This document shows positions 29,573 to 37,884 of a stretch of 64,000 bases of DNA, in pieces (position 1 is the stretch's first letter; each line of letters opens with the position of its first letter). Where the stretch lies: contig JACKHS010000011.1 of assembly GCA_020638875.1 (NCBI GenBank), forward strand, positions 1 to 64,000. The letters are read 5' to 3'. The translations under genes were made by a program, and so were the position numbers. Below the pieces are notes generated by a model. That model ran no database searches and had not been told where the DNA came from. It was given only the letters and a program-made list of their open reading frames with translations. The stretch comes from Planctomycetota bacterium. GTDB lineage: Bacteria; Planctomycetota; UBA1135; GCA-002686595.

Positions 29573-30181
29573 TCACTCGGATTCCAGGCGCGCGCGCAGG
29601 CGCTCCAGGTCGGCGGGCGTGTCGAGGTCGTCCAGGACCTCCGCGGCGCTCACCTCGACGTCGAGGAGCGGCCGCGCCAGGCCGCGCAGGTCGCGCAGCG
29701 TGAGCGCGGGGGCCGCCGCGAGGCGCCCGGCGAGCTCGGCCAACAGCGCGCGGCCCGCGACGATCGGGTGGCCGTGCCGCCCGGCGCAGCGCGGCGCGAG
29801 CCAGCCGCGCTCCGGCGCGCCTGCGGCTGCCCACGCGGCGGCGAGCGCCGCGAAGACCTCGGCCGGCACGAGCGGCACGTCGACGGGCGCGAGGCACAGG
29901 TCGCGCCCCGGTCGCGCGGGCCACGGCGGCGGCGACCGTGCTCGTGCGGCCCGCCGCCCAGCCGGGGTGGTGCGCGTACGCGACGCCCGGCGGGAGCGCC
30001 GCGCGCAGCCGCGCGCGTCGTCGGCGCCGCCCACCACCAGCGGCGCGTCGGCGTCGAAGCTCGCCGCGCCCGCCCGCGCCAGGCGCTCGAGCGGGGTCGC
30101 GCCGGCCAGCTCGACCAGCGCCTTGCAGCACCCCAGGCGCCGGCTCGCGCCGCCGGCGAGCAGCACGAGCGCGGGCTTCAC
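29573..30181 (-). CDS. MobA/MocA-like nucleotidyltransferase (compensated frameshift inside)
   Basis: A 202-residue protein of the MobA-like NTP-transferase group, which attaches GMP or CMP to molybdopterin or activates other substrates. The N-terminal loop 'LVLLAGGASRRLGCCKALVELAGATPLERL' corresponds to LAGGxSxRxGxxK, and 'LCLAPVDVPLVPAEVF' to the metal-binding DxP region. Between about 30005 and 29920 the annotated frame reads an Arg-rich nonsense segment, while the neighbouring frame gives 'PPGVAYAHHPGWAAGRTSTVAAAVA', the expected N-x-x-W-x-x-G-x-x-S block. Two opposite indels therefore scramble about 30 residues. The start overlaps the ThiF-like gene stop by 4 bases, so the two form an operon. 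Confidence 0.72.
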   Translation of the reverse strand: MKPALVLLAGGASRRLGCCKALVELAGATPLERLARAGAASFDADAPLVVGGADDARGCARRSRRASRTRTTPAGRRAARARSPPPWPARPGRDLCLAPVDVPLVPAEVFAALAAAWAAAGAPERGWLAPRCAGRHGHPIVAGRALLAELAGRLAAAPALTLRDLRGLARPLLDVEVSAAEVLDDLDTPADLERLRARLESE

Positions 30182-31203
30182 GAGCCGACGTAGCGGTCGT
30201 AGACCGCGAGCGCGCGGTCGACGTCGTCGGTGCCCTCGATCAGCGCGCGGCCGTCGTGGAACACTGTGACCACGTGCTCGTCGACGCGGAAGCGCAGGAT
30301 CGGCCCGGCGCGGCGCAGGTCACGCGCCACGCCGGCGAGGCGCTCGCCGAGGCGATCGAGGTCCGGGCTCGAGCCGTTGCCGCGCACCTGCACGGTGTTG
30401 CGCCCGCACAGGATCGTCGCGCGGCGCCCGAGCGGCGCGTGCAGCCAGGGGAACTCGCGCTTGCCGCAGCAGGCGCACTCCTCGAGGCGCGACAGCACCA
30501 GGCGGCGCACCTCGCCGGTCCAGACGTCGAGCTCGTACAGCGCGGGCACGAGCGGCGCCGCGTCGGGCGCGCCGCCGAGCAGGCGCAGCGCGAGCCCGGC
30601 CTGCAGCGAGGCCACGGCACCCACCGCGGGCAGCAGCACGCCCGCGGTGTCGCACGTCGCCAGCGTGCCGGTGGGCGGCGGCGCGTCGAACAGGCAGCGG
30701 AGGCACGGCCCGCGGCCGGGCAGCACCGGCAGCACGAGGCCGCCCGAGCCCACGACGCCGCCGTAGATCCACGGCACGCCCTGCTCGACGCACCAGTCGT
30801 TGACGAGGTAGCGCGTGCCGAGGTTGTCGGTGCCGTCGAGCACCAGGTCGCAGCCCTCGGCGAGCTCCTCGAGGTTGTCGGCGTCGAGGTGCTGCGCGTG
30901 CGGCTCGAGCCGCGTCGGCCCGCCGACGCGCGCGAGGGTCTCGCAGGCCGCGACGACCTTCAGCTCGCCGCGCGCCGCGTGCGCCGCGTCGAACAGCACC
31001 TGGCGGGGGAGGTTGGTCTCCTCGACGACGTCGCGGTCGACCAGCACCAGCTCGCCGACGCCGGCGCGCACCAGCGCCTGGGCCAGCACGCCGCCGAGCG
31101 CGCCGCAGCCGACCAGCAGCACGCGCGAGCCCTCGAGGGCTTGCTGCCCGCGCTCGCCCAGCGGGGCGAAGCGCACCTGACGATCGAAGCGGCGGTCGCT
31201 CAT
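30178..31203 (-). CDS. ThiF/MoeB-family E1-like adenylyltransferase
   Basis: A 341-residue E1-like enzyme that would adenylate the C-terminus of a sulfur-carrier protein (MoaD or ThiS type) for molybdopterin or thiamine synthesis. Visible motifs are the Rossmann loop 'VLLVGCGALGGVLAQALVRAG', 'VDRDVVEETNLPRQVLF', the substrate Asp region 'DLVLDGTDNLGTRYLVND', the CDTAGVLLPAVG block and two Cys pairs (CLRC and CACC) that would hold zinc. The last 80 residues ('CGRNTVQVRGNG…FRVDEHVVTVFHDGRALIEGTDDVDRALAVYDRYVGS') form the tail typical of MoeB/ThiF-like proteins in several phyla. Pairing with a MobA-like gene favours the molybdopterin pathway. Confidence 0.88.
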   Translation of the reverse strand: MSDRRFDRQVRFAPLGERGQQALEGSRVLLVGCGALGGVLAQALVRAGVGELVLVDRDVVEETNLPRQVLFDAAHAARGELKVVAACETLARVGGPTRLEPHAQHLDADNLEELAEGCDLVLDGTDNLGTRYLVNDWCVEQGVPWIYGGVVGSGGLVLPVLPGRGPCLRCLFDAPPPTGTLATCDTAGVLLPAVGAVASLQAGLALRLLGGAPDAAPLVPALYELDVWTGEVRRLVLSRLEECACCGKREFPWLHAPLGRRATILCGRNTVQVRGNGSSPDLDRLGERLAGVARDLRRAGPILRFRVDEHVVTVFHDGRALIEGTDDVDRALAVYDRYVGS

Positions 31204-31303
31204 CCCGCCGAGCGTACGGCGGCGGCCCGCCGGCGAACAGGGGGCGCGGGAACGCGCGGATGGCGAGCAAGGACGGGCGCGCGGCTACCGATGGTCTCTG
31301 CAC

Positions 31304-31766
31304 ATGGACACCACCGCCCAGCCGAGCACCACGTCGCCGCGTCCCCTGCGCATCGCCGCCCCGCGCGCCGTTCGGCGCCGCGACGACCTGCCGCCCGACG
31401 GCGGCGAGCCGGTGGTCGAGCTCGTGCCGCGCGTGGTCGGGCCCGGGCGGCGCGAGCGCGCCTACCTCGCGCGCCAGGCCGAGCTCGAGGCGGCCCTCGT
31501 CGAGGAGCGCGCAGCGGCGCGCGCGGCGCGCGGCGGCGCTCGAGGTCGCGCAGCTGCTCGAGCGCGGCGCCGCGCGGCGGCTCGACCGCCTGGAGGGCGA
31601 GCTCGACGCCGAGCGCGGGCAGCAGAAGCGCCTGCTCGTCGCGCTGGGCGCCATGCAGCAGGAGCTCAGCGCGCTGCGCGCGCGGTCGGCGCTGCTCGAG
31701 GCGCGCGCGGCCGAATCCGCGCCGCCCTGGTGGCGCCGCCTGCTCGGGGCGCCGCGCAAGCGCTGA
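31304..31766 (+). CDS. Small coiled-coil protein, unknown function (one frameshift)
   Basis: ATG 31304 opens a frame (MDTTAQPSTTSPRPLRIAAP…ERAYLARQAELEAALVEER) that loses sense near 31535; the neighbouring frame then continues 'ALEVAQLLERGAARRLDRLEGELDAERGQQKRLLVALGAMQQELSALRA' and stops at 31766 (…WWRRLLGAPRKR). Joined, it gives about 154 residues: a disordered, Arg-rich start and a coiled coil with a basic, Trp-containing tail. I do not recognise the family. It is divergent from the ThiF-like gene and 126 bases upstream of tRNA-His. Confidence 0.55.
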
Positions 31767-31892
31767 GGCGCGCGCGGCGATTTCCGCGGCGTCCCTGCCC
31801 TTGACAGGACGCAGGCGCCGAACGAAGCTCTTGCGCCCTCGATCTCCGTGATCGGGGGGCGGAGCGCCCACGCGGGCCTCCGAACACGGTTG

Positions 31893-31969
31893 GTGGATGT
31901 AGCTCAGTCGGTTAGAGCGCCAGATTGTGGTTCTGGAGGTCGGGGGTTCGATTCCCCTCATCCACCCCA
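31893..31969 (+). tRNA. tRNA-His (anticodon GTG)
   Basis: Acceptor stem GTGGATG (31893-31899) pairs with CATCCAC (31959-31965). The anticodon arm CCAGA-TTGTGGT-TCTGG gives anticodon GTG (His, codons CAC/CAU). A G at 31892 faces the discriminator C at 31966, as expected for the G-1 identity base of tRNA-His. The 3' CCA is encoded (31967-31969). A perfect TTGACA lies at 31801-31806, but no matching -10 is clear. Confidence 0.97.
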
Positions 31970-32084
31970 GCCGCGCCCCCCGCGCGGCGCGGCTCGCGGG
32001 CGCGCGAGGTGAGCTCGACGCGCCGCGCGCGGCCCGATCCGCTCGGCGCCCGGACCGAGAGGCTCCGTGCCCGACCCGGGTCGC

Positions 32085-33677
32085 TCAGCGCAGGCGCAGC
32101 AGCGCGTTCGCGCCGTCCCACCACGTGCGTCGCTGGACCACGTCGAAGACGCGTCGCTCGGCCTGCGGGCGCGCCTCGTAGGCCTCCAGCGCCGCTGCGT
32201 CGACGAGCACCCACGCGCCGGGCTCGAGCGTCGTCCACTCCGGGTCGTAGCGCACCTCGTGCTCGACGTACAGCAGCGTGTTGAAGTCGCGCCAGAACGT
32301 CACGTGCAGCGGCGCGTCGGGCGGCAGCAGCGCGTCGACCTCGCGCGCCTGCGACCGGCGCTCGTGGCGCGCGGCGTTGGCCGCGGCGGGCTGGCTGCGC
32401 AGCACCTGACCGCCGAGCAGCGGGATCGCGAAGAGCGCCAGCAGCACGCGCCGCGCGACGAGCTCCTCGCGCCACGCGCGCACCGCCACGGCGATCAGCG
32501 CGAGGCCGAGCCCGGCGCCCAGCGCGTTCGTGCGGATCTCGCCGAGCGGCGTGACGAGGCCCACGAAGCAGCCGAGGGCGAGCAGCACGGCGACGAAGGC
32601 GAAGGCCGAACACAGGCGCTGCACGCGCGTCGCGTAGACCCGCCAGTCGGCGCGCTCGCCGACCTGCGCCAGCAGCGCGCCGGCGAGCAGCGCGAGGAAC
32701 GGCAGGCAGGGGTACACGTAGCGCACGTTCGTGCCCGGGAAGACGAGGAAGAACAGCCACCCCGAGGCCGCCGCCCAGAAGGCGAAGCTGGCGTCCGCCT
32801 GCCGGCGCAGGTCGCTCCACGCGGGGGTGCCGAGCGCGAGCAGCACCACCAGCGCCGCGGGGGCCAGCCCGACCAGGCTGCCGGCGACGAGCTTCAGGCG
32901 CTCGCCGGCGTAGTGCGCGAGCGAGCCGCCGCCCTGCCCGCCGACCTCGCCGGCCCAGTGCGCGAGCGCGCCCTCGCGCCCGATCGTGCCGAACAGCGCG
33001 GCGACCCACAGGCCCGCCAGCGCCGCGCCGACGCCGAGCACGAAGAGCGTGCGCGGGGCGAAGAGCGGCCGCCACGAGCGGCGCGCGAGCGAGAGCGCGA
33101 CGGGCGCGCCGAGCGCGTACACGAGCGCCGCGGGGCCCTTGAGCAGCAGCGCCGCCGCGAACGCGAGCGCAGCGGGCACGGCCCACGCGCGCGAGCCGGC
33201 GAGCGCACGCCACCACAGCGCGACGGCCAGGAAGACCGCGAGCGTCAAGCTGGCTTCGATCTCCGCGAGGCGCGCCTTCGTCAGCGTCTCGAAGGCCAGC
33301 ACGAAGAGCGCGCCGCCGTACAGGCCCGCGCGCAGCCCGAAGGCGCGCGCGCCGCTCCACGCGACGGCCCACGACGTCGCGAGCACGGCCAGCACCGAGC
33401 CGAGGCGCGCGACCAGCTCGCTCTCGCCGAAGGCGCGGAAGAGCGCCGCGAGGTACCAGAAGTAGCCCGGCGGCTTGGACAGGTACGCCTGGCCCCAGAT
33501 GCGCGGCACGATCCAGTCGCCGGTCGCGAGCATCTCGCGCGCGGGCAGCACGCGCCGGCCTTCCTCGCGGTGGAAGTCGACGAGGTCCAGCCCGGGGACG
33601 AGCTGCACCACCACCAGCAGCGCGAGCACGCCGAACACGAGGCCGAGGCCGCGCGGGGAGCGGGAGGGGGTCGACAT
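32085..33677 (-). CDS. ArnT-like (GT39/GT83) membrane glycosyltransferase
   Basis: A 530-residue membrane protein with about 12 hydrophobic helices. The start at 33677 (MSTPSRSPRGLGLVFGVLALLVVVQLVPG) begins just before the first helix. Family marks are the first periplasmic loop 'VDFHREEGRRVLPAREMLATGDWIVPRI' with its acidic residues, 'YLSKPPGYFWYLAALFRAFGESELVARLGS' and later 'ASGWLFFLVFPGTNVRYVYPCLPFLALLAG'. Such enzymes take a sugar from a polyprenyl-phosphate donor and attach it to lipid or protein on the outer side of the membrane (ArnT/PMT superfamily). Donor and acceptor are unknown. The gene stands alone, convergent with tRNA-His. Confidence 0.88.
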   Translation of the reverse strand: MSTPSRSPRGLGLVFGVLALLVVVQLVPGLDLVDFHREEGRRVLPAREMLATGDWIVPRIWGQAYLSKPPGYFWYLAALFRAFGESELVARLGSVLAVLATSWAVAWSGARAFGLRAGLYGGALFVLAFETLTKARLAEIEASLTLAVFLAVALWWRALAGSRAWAVPAALAFAAALLLKGPAALVYALGAPVALSLARRSWRPLFAPRTLFVLGVGAALAGLWVAALFGTIGREGALAHWAGEVGGQGGGSLAHYAGERLKLVAGSLVGLAPAALVVLLALGTPAWSDLRRQADASFAFWAAASGWLFFLVFPGTNVRYVYPCLPFLALLAGALLAQVGERADWRVYATRVQRLCSAFAFVAVLLALGCFVGLVTPLGEIRTNALGAGLGLALIAVAVRAWREELVARRVLLALFAIPLLGGQVLRSQPAAANAARHERRSQAREVDALLPPDAPLHVTFWRDFNTLLYVEHEVRYDPEWTTLEPGAWVLVDAAALEAYEARPQAERRVFDVVQRRTWWDGANALLRLR

Positions 33678-33730
33678 GCCGAGAGCGTCGGCACCGACCC
33701 GCGCGAAGTCAACCGGCGGCCGACGCCGGC

Positions 33731-34582
33731 TCAGGCGACGTCGACGAGATCGCGCGCCTTGCGCAGCTCCGCGAGGAGCGCGTCCTCCATGCGCTCGAAG
33801 CGGCCCGGGTCGAAGCCGACGAGGCCCATGGCCGAGTCCGAGAGCGCGTACGCCAGGCCGTCGAGGCCTTCGCCGAGCGCCAGCGCGTAGGTCACGCACT
33901 CCGCGAGGTGCACCACGGCGCACAGCCGCTCGTCTTCGCGCGCCTCCTCGGGGCGGTGGTGGTGCTCGATCGTGTCGGCGATCACTTCGGGCAGCGACCA
34001 GCGCCGCGCGAGGCGCGCGCCGAGCTCGGCGTGGTCGATGCCGAGCACCTCGCGCTCCGCGGCGAGCATGTCACGCCCCGCGGCGCGCGCCGCGTCGATC
34101 TCGGCGCGGTAGCTCTCGAGGTGCGTGTCGATCACCACGTGCCCGATGTTCTGCAGCAGCGCGACGGTGTACGCGAGGTGGCGGTCGATGCCGCCGTCGA
34201 CCGACGCGAGCAGGTTCGCCGCGAGCGCGTTCATCATCGAGCGCTCCCACAGCCGGCGCGCGCGCTCGCTCTCGCGTCCACCGCCGGGGCGGAAGTAGCG
34301 CTGCGCGCACGACGTCATCACCAGGTTCACGAGCGCGCGCGTGCCGAGCAGGTTGCCCGCCTCCGAGAGCGTCGCGATCTCGCGCTGAAAGCCGTAGTAC
34401 GCCGAGTTGCACAGGCGCAACGCGCGCGCGGTGAGCCCGGCGTCGGTCTGGATCACCGCGACGAGCTCGGACGGCACGACGTCGGGCTGTTGCGACAGGC
34501 GCAGGACACGCGTCGCCACCGGCGGCCACGGCTCCACGTCACGAAGGCCCTCGAGGACCTGGCTCAGGCGGTCGTTCTCCAT
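33731..34582 (-). CDS. HDOD-domain protein with lost HD motif
   Basis: A 283-residue HDOD protein. The start at 34582 (MENDRLSQVLEGLRDVEPWPPVATRVLRLSQQP) fits the usual N-terminus. Family blocks are 'LVAVIQTDAGLTARALRLCNSAYYGF' and 'HAELGARLARRWSLPEVIADTIEHHHRPE'. Where active HD proteins have HD, this one reads 'ALLQNIGHVVID', so it cannot be a metal-dependent phosphohydrolase and probably acts by protein binding. HDOD proteins are common adaptors in c-di-GMP and stress signalling. A second HDOD gene at 45676-46545 keeps the HD pair. Confidence 0.88.
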   Translation of the reverse strand: MENDRLSQVLEGLRDVEPWPPVATRVLRLSQQPDVVPSELVAVIQTDAGLTARALRLCNSAYYGFQREIATLSEAGNLLGTRALVNLVMTSCAQRYFRPGGGRESERARRLWERSMMNALAANLLASVDGGIDRHLAYTVALLQNIGHVVIDTHLESYRAEIDAARAAGRDMLAAEREVLGIDHAELGARLARRWSLPEVIADTIEHHHRPEEAREDERLCAVVHLAECVTYALALGEGLDGLAYALSDSAMGLVGFDPGRFERMEDALLAELRKARDLVDVA

Positions 34583-34803
34583 GGGGAAGCGCTCTCGTCG
34601 ACCCCGGCGGGGACGCGCCTTGACCTTCTCGGGGCGAGGCGCGGAATCTCCAGGGAAGGCTTGCCGTCGCGTAGGAAGTTGCTTATGGTGACGGAGCCCG
34701 AGTCGATGCCGCCTGCGTGCCGAGGCGACGCGTTCTTTGTCGGCCCCCTGGGCCCGACCGTCTTTCCGATCGTGCTTCCGGCCGGGCTCCTCGAGAGCCC
34801 GCG

Positions 34804-34821
34804 GGCCCTCGAACGAGGGCC
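34804..34821. repeat. Short perfect palindrome
   Basis: GGCCCTCG-AA-CGAGGGCC forms an 8-bp stem with a two-base centre inside the gene-free region. It could be part of a structured RNA or a protein-binding palindrome. Confidence 0.45.
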
Positions 34822-34945
34822 TCGCTCGCGGTCCTCGCCTCGCGGTAGAGGATCCTTCCCCGCCCCAGGGAGGGGAGAGAGAGTGTTGGCTGATCGTCAA
34901 CTCGACTCACGGTAGCGAGGGTTGCCGCTATCGTCGTTCTGCATC

Positions 34946-34979
34946 GAAGGCGTGCTCCACTGTGTGGTGGCACGCCTTC
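34946..34979. repeat. Strong hairpin in the gene-free region
   Basis: GAAGGCGTGC (34946-34955) pairs with GCACGCCTTC (34970-34979), and an inner CCAC/GTGG pair closes a TGT loop. Only three unpaired bases flank the inner stem. It is the most stable structure in this region and could be a terminator or the end of a small RNA. Confidence 0.5.
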
Positions 34980-35303
34980 CTCCATTGACGGGGAACTGGC
35001 CCCCTTCGATGGGCACGCGCCCGGGGCGAGGCGGGGCGCGCGGCGACCTCGACGAGGCGGGCCGGGCTGCGCGCCCGCCCGGCGCCCGTTCCGGGGCCCG
35101 TCCCGCGCCGGTCTCGGGGCCGCGCCCGGCGCCTCGCGCGCCCGGCCGCGACACCGCCGCGGCTTGCGCTCGCGTCCCGCGGGCGCGGGCCCACGGAAGG
35201 GGGCCAGTCCCCCGGGGTTCTCAGGAGGGCGGCGCGGGGCTAGGTTGATCCCCCGGGCCCACGGCCCCGAGTTCCGAGCGCCGGCGCAGCCGGGGGAGGC
35301 AGC

Positions 35304-37763
35304 ATGGAACCCATCGAGCGAGGTGCGCCCGTGCGCGCGCTGCGCGTCGCCTGCGCGGCGGCGCTGTTGGCGGGCGGGGCCGCGGCGGGCGGCTTCGTCG
35401 AGAACCTGGGCCAGTGGCGCGGGCCTGCGCGCTTCGTGGCCGAGCGCGGCGGGGCGCGCACCTGGGTGACCGAGGACGGGCTGGTGCTCGACCTCGGCGC
35501 GCGTGCGGCAGCGGACGCCGGGCGGCGGCTGGCGCTGCGACTGGAGCTGCTGGGGGCCGCGCCGAGCGCGGTGCGCGGCGGCGCGGAGCTGCCCGGGCGC
35601 CACCACTTCCTGCGCGGGCGCGCTCCCGAGGGCTGGCGCACGGGCGCGCGGGCCTTCGGCGAGGTGGTGCTCGAGGGCGCCTGGCCGGGCGTGGACCTGG
35701 TGCTGCGCGAGGGCGACGCCGCGCTCGAGTACGACCTGCACCTGGCGCCCGGCGCCGACCTCGCGGCCGCGCGCGTGCGCGTGAGCGGGGCGCGCGGGCT
35801 GCGCCTCGAGGCGGGTGCGCTCGTGGTCGCGACCGAACTCGGCGAGCTCGTGCAGCGGCCGCCGCGCTCGTGGACGCTCGATGCGGCGGGCGCGGCGCAC
35901 GCGGTGGACGCGCGCTTCGTGCTGCTCGGCCCGACGGAGTACGGCTTCGAGGTGCCCGGCGGCGCGCCGGCCGGCGCGTGGGTGCTCGACCCGGGCGTCG
36001 AGTGGTCGACCTACCTCGGCGCCTTCGACGAGGACCTCGTCGCCGACGTCGCGCACGCGTGGAACGGCGACGTCGTCGTGACCGGCACGACGGTCTCGCT
36101 CGAGTACCCGATCACCACCGGCGCCTACGACGTGTTCCCGACCGGCGGCTACGACGCCTTCGTGACGCGCCTGCGCGCGGACGGCACGACGCTCGTGTAC
36201 TCGACGTTGCTCGGCGGGAGCCTGGACGACGCCGGCGTCTCGCTCGCGGTGGGCAGCGGCGGACACGTGTGGGTGGCGGGGGACACGCACTCGCCCGACT
36301 TCCCGATCCCGGCCGGCGCGGCGGACCCCAACGCGCACGGCGGCAGCGACGTCTTCGTCGCGCGGCTGGGCACCAGCGGCGCGACGCTCTTCGCGGCGAC
36401 CTACCACGGCGGCGCGGGCGACGACCACGCGACCGAGCTCGTGCTGGCGCCGGGCAGCGAACCGCGCATCGCGGGGTGGACGACCTCGACGACGTTCTCC
36501 GTGGGCCCCAACGCGTTCCAGGCCGTCTCCGGCGGCGGTCGCGACGCGTTCGTGCTCGGCTGGAGCGCGGACCTCGCGACGCTGCAGCTCGGCAGCTTCT
36601 ACGGCGGCGCGGGCAACGACATGGCGCGTGCGCTGGCCGTGGGCGCGTCGGGCGAGCTGGTGCTCGTCGGCAACACGAGCTCGGCGAACCTGCCGGTCAG
36701 CGCGGGCGCCTTCGACACGCAGCTCGACGTGGGCCCCAACTCGTCGCAGGACGGCTTCGCGTGCGCGCTCGGGAGCGGCGCGTCGACGCTGGCCTTCGGC
36801 ACCTACCTCGGCGGGAGCGACGAGGACGCCTGCGAGGGCGTCGCACGGGCGGCGAACGGCGAGCTCTGGCTCGTGGGCAGCACGCGCTCCGGCGACCTGC
36901 CGGTGACGAGCGACGCCTGGCAACCCCAGCTCGCCGGCGACACCGACGCGTTCGTCGCGCGCCTCGCGGCGAACGGCGGCGCGTTGCTCCACGCGGGCTA
37001 CCTGGGCGGCGCGGACTTCGACCGCGCGCTCGACCTGCGCGTGTTCGCGGACGGCGCGCTCGCGCTGGTGGGCGAGACGCGTTCGGCCGACTTCCCGAGC
37101 ACGCCCTGGGCGTTCGACCGCACCTTCAACAGCCCGGTGGGCGGCGGCGTGGCCGACGCGTTCGTCGCGCGCCTCGCGGCGGGCGGTGCGTTGGACTACG
37201 CGGGCTTCCTCGGCGGCGTGGACGAGGACTTCGCCGTCGCGCTCGAGCTCGACGCGCAAGGCGTCGCGAGCGTCGCGGGCGGCACGAACTCCTTCAACTT
37301 CCCCACGACGCTCGGCGCGTGGGATCGCAGCTACGACCTGACGTACCTGTACGACGGCTTCGTCACGCGGCTGGACTTCGCGCGCTTCCCGTTCAGCTAC
37401 GGCAGCGCGAAGGTGAACTCGCAGAGCTCGTGGGCCGCGCTGGGCTTCGGCGGCTTCCCCAGCCTCGCCGCGGGTGCGTTCACCGTCTACGTCGACGGCG
37501 GGCTGCCCTTCGGGCACGGCTTCCTGTTCTGGTCGGACCAGCCGGGCGGCATGCCGTTCATGGGCGGTCAGCTCCTGATGGCGCCGCCCTACACGCGCTC
37601 CACGCCGCTCGTGTTCGACTGGTTCGGCGGCGTGAGCCTGAACGTCCCGGTGACGCCGGCGCTGGTCGGCAGGACGCGCTACTACCAGGCGTGGTACGTC
37701 GACGGCGGTGACCCCTGGGGCGTCGGCCTCAGCGACGGCCTGCAAGTGACCTTCTACCCCTGA
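35304..37763 (+). CDS. Secreted SBBP-repeat beta-propeller protein
   Basis: An 819-residue secreted protein. ATG 35304 has GGGGGAGG 11 bases upstream and starts a signal peptide (about residues 12-28). Residues 30-230 resemble the domain that often precedes SBBP repeats ('FVENLGQWRGPARFVAERGG…DLVLREGDAALEYDLHLAPG'). Residues of about 230-690 hold eight or so SBBP repeats, each with 'YLGGxxxD' and a 'DAFVxRL' unit (for example 'TYLGGSDEDACEGVARAANGELWLVGST'). The last 115 residues ('SYGSAKVNSQSSWAALGFGGFPSLAAGAFTVYV…YYQAWYVDGGDPWGVGLSDGLQVTFYP') form a separate domain that I recall at the ends of many secreted proteins of deep-branching planctomycetes. Function unknown, probably cell surface. 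Confidence 0.88.
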   Translation: MEPIERGAPVRALRVACAAALLAGGAAAGGFVENLGQWRGPARFVAERGGARTWVTEDGLVLDLGARAAADAGRRLALRLELLGAAPSAVRGGAELPGRHHFLRGRAPEGWRTGARAFGEVVLEGAWPGVDLVLREGDAALEYDLHLAPGADLAAARVRVSGARGLRLEAGALVVATELGELVQRPPRSWTLDAAGAAHAVDARFVLLGPTEYGFEVPGGAPAGAWVLDPGVEWSTYLGAFDEDLVADVAHAWNGDVVVTGTTVSLEYPITTGAYDVFPTGGYDAFVTRLRADGTTLVYSTLLGGSLDDAGVSLAVGSGGHVWVAGDTHSPDFPIPAGAADPNAHGGSDVFVARLGTSGATLFAATYHGGAGDDHATELVLAPGSEPRIAGWTTSTTFSVGPNAFQAVSGGGRDAFVLGWSADLATLQLGSFYGGAGNDMARALAVGASGELVLVGNTSSANLPVSAGAFDTQLDVGPNSSQDGFACALGSGASTLAFGTYLGGSDEDACEGVARAANGELWLVGSTRSGDLPVTSDAWQPQLAGDTDAFVARLAANGGALLHAGYLGGADFDRALDLRVFADGALALVGETRSADFPSTPWAFDRTFNSPVGGGVADAFVARLAAGGALDYAGFLGGVDEDFAVALELDAQGVASVAGGTNSFNFPTTLGAWDRSYDLTYLYDGFVTRLDFARFPFSYGSAKVNSQSSWAALGFGGFPSLAAGAFTVYVDGGLPFGHGFLFWSDQPGGMPFMGGQLLMAPPYTRSTPLVFDWFGGVSLNVPVTPALVGRTRYYQAWYVDGGDPWGVGLSDGLQVTFYP

Positions 37764-37792
37764 GGGACCGACGGTCTACCCCTGAGGGACCG
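37753..37792 (+). repeat. 18-bp direct repeat spanning the stop codon
   Basis: TCTACCCCTGAGGGACCG occurs at 37753-37770 and again at 37775-37792 (22-base offset), so the last codons and the TGA of the SBBP gene are duplicated. It looks like a recent slippage duplication. Confidence 0.7.
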
Positions 37793-37815
37793 GCCCGGCG
37801 CGCCCGCGGGAACGA

Positions 37816-37852
37816 GCGAGCGCCCGGGGGGCAGGGCCTCCCGGGCGCTCGC
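37816..37852. terminator. Perfect 13-bp hairpin between convergent genes
   Basis: GCGAGCGCCCGGG (37816-37828) pairs exactly with 37840-37852, between the stops of the SBBP gene (+) and the propeller-cytochrome gene (-). It is a probable bidirectional terminator. Confidence 0.65.
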
Positions 37853-37884
37853 GTGCGGTCTCGACGGGCCTGGTCCGCCGTCGC

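Larger units (their letters stand above)
34583..35303. other. Gene-free region of about 720 bases with hairpins
   Basis: I see no convincing gene between the HDOD gene (-) and the SBBP gene (+), which diverge here. The left half (34640-34990) is less GC-rich than its surroundings and holds two strong hairpins (listed separately) and possible promoter words (TTGCCG 34661 / TATGGT 34684). The right half (35000-35240) is extremely GC-rich without clear structure. It may hold the two divergent promoters and a non-coding RNA; no known RNA family signature was recognised. Confidence 0.5.

Noticed and set aside
26247..30269. Very long plus-strand open frame of 1340 codons opposite the DUF4388 gene
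   Set aside because: It is antisense to a clear multidomain gene, has Arg/Ala/Gly-rich meaningless content and no start context. High GC gives long spurious frames.
31801..31806. Perfect TTGACA as promoter for tRNA-His
   Set aside because: No -10-like hexamer is found at 16-18 bases spacing, so it may be chance.
34683..37745. Minus-strand frame opposite the SBBP gene reaching into the gene-free region
   Set aside because: Antisense shadow; sequence is His/Arg/Ala-rich and lacks any recognisable domain.
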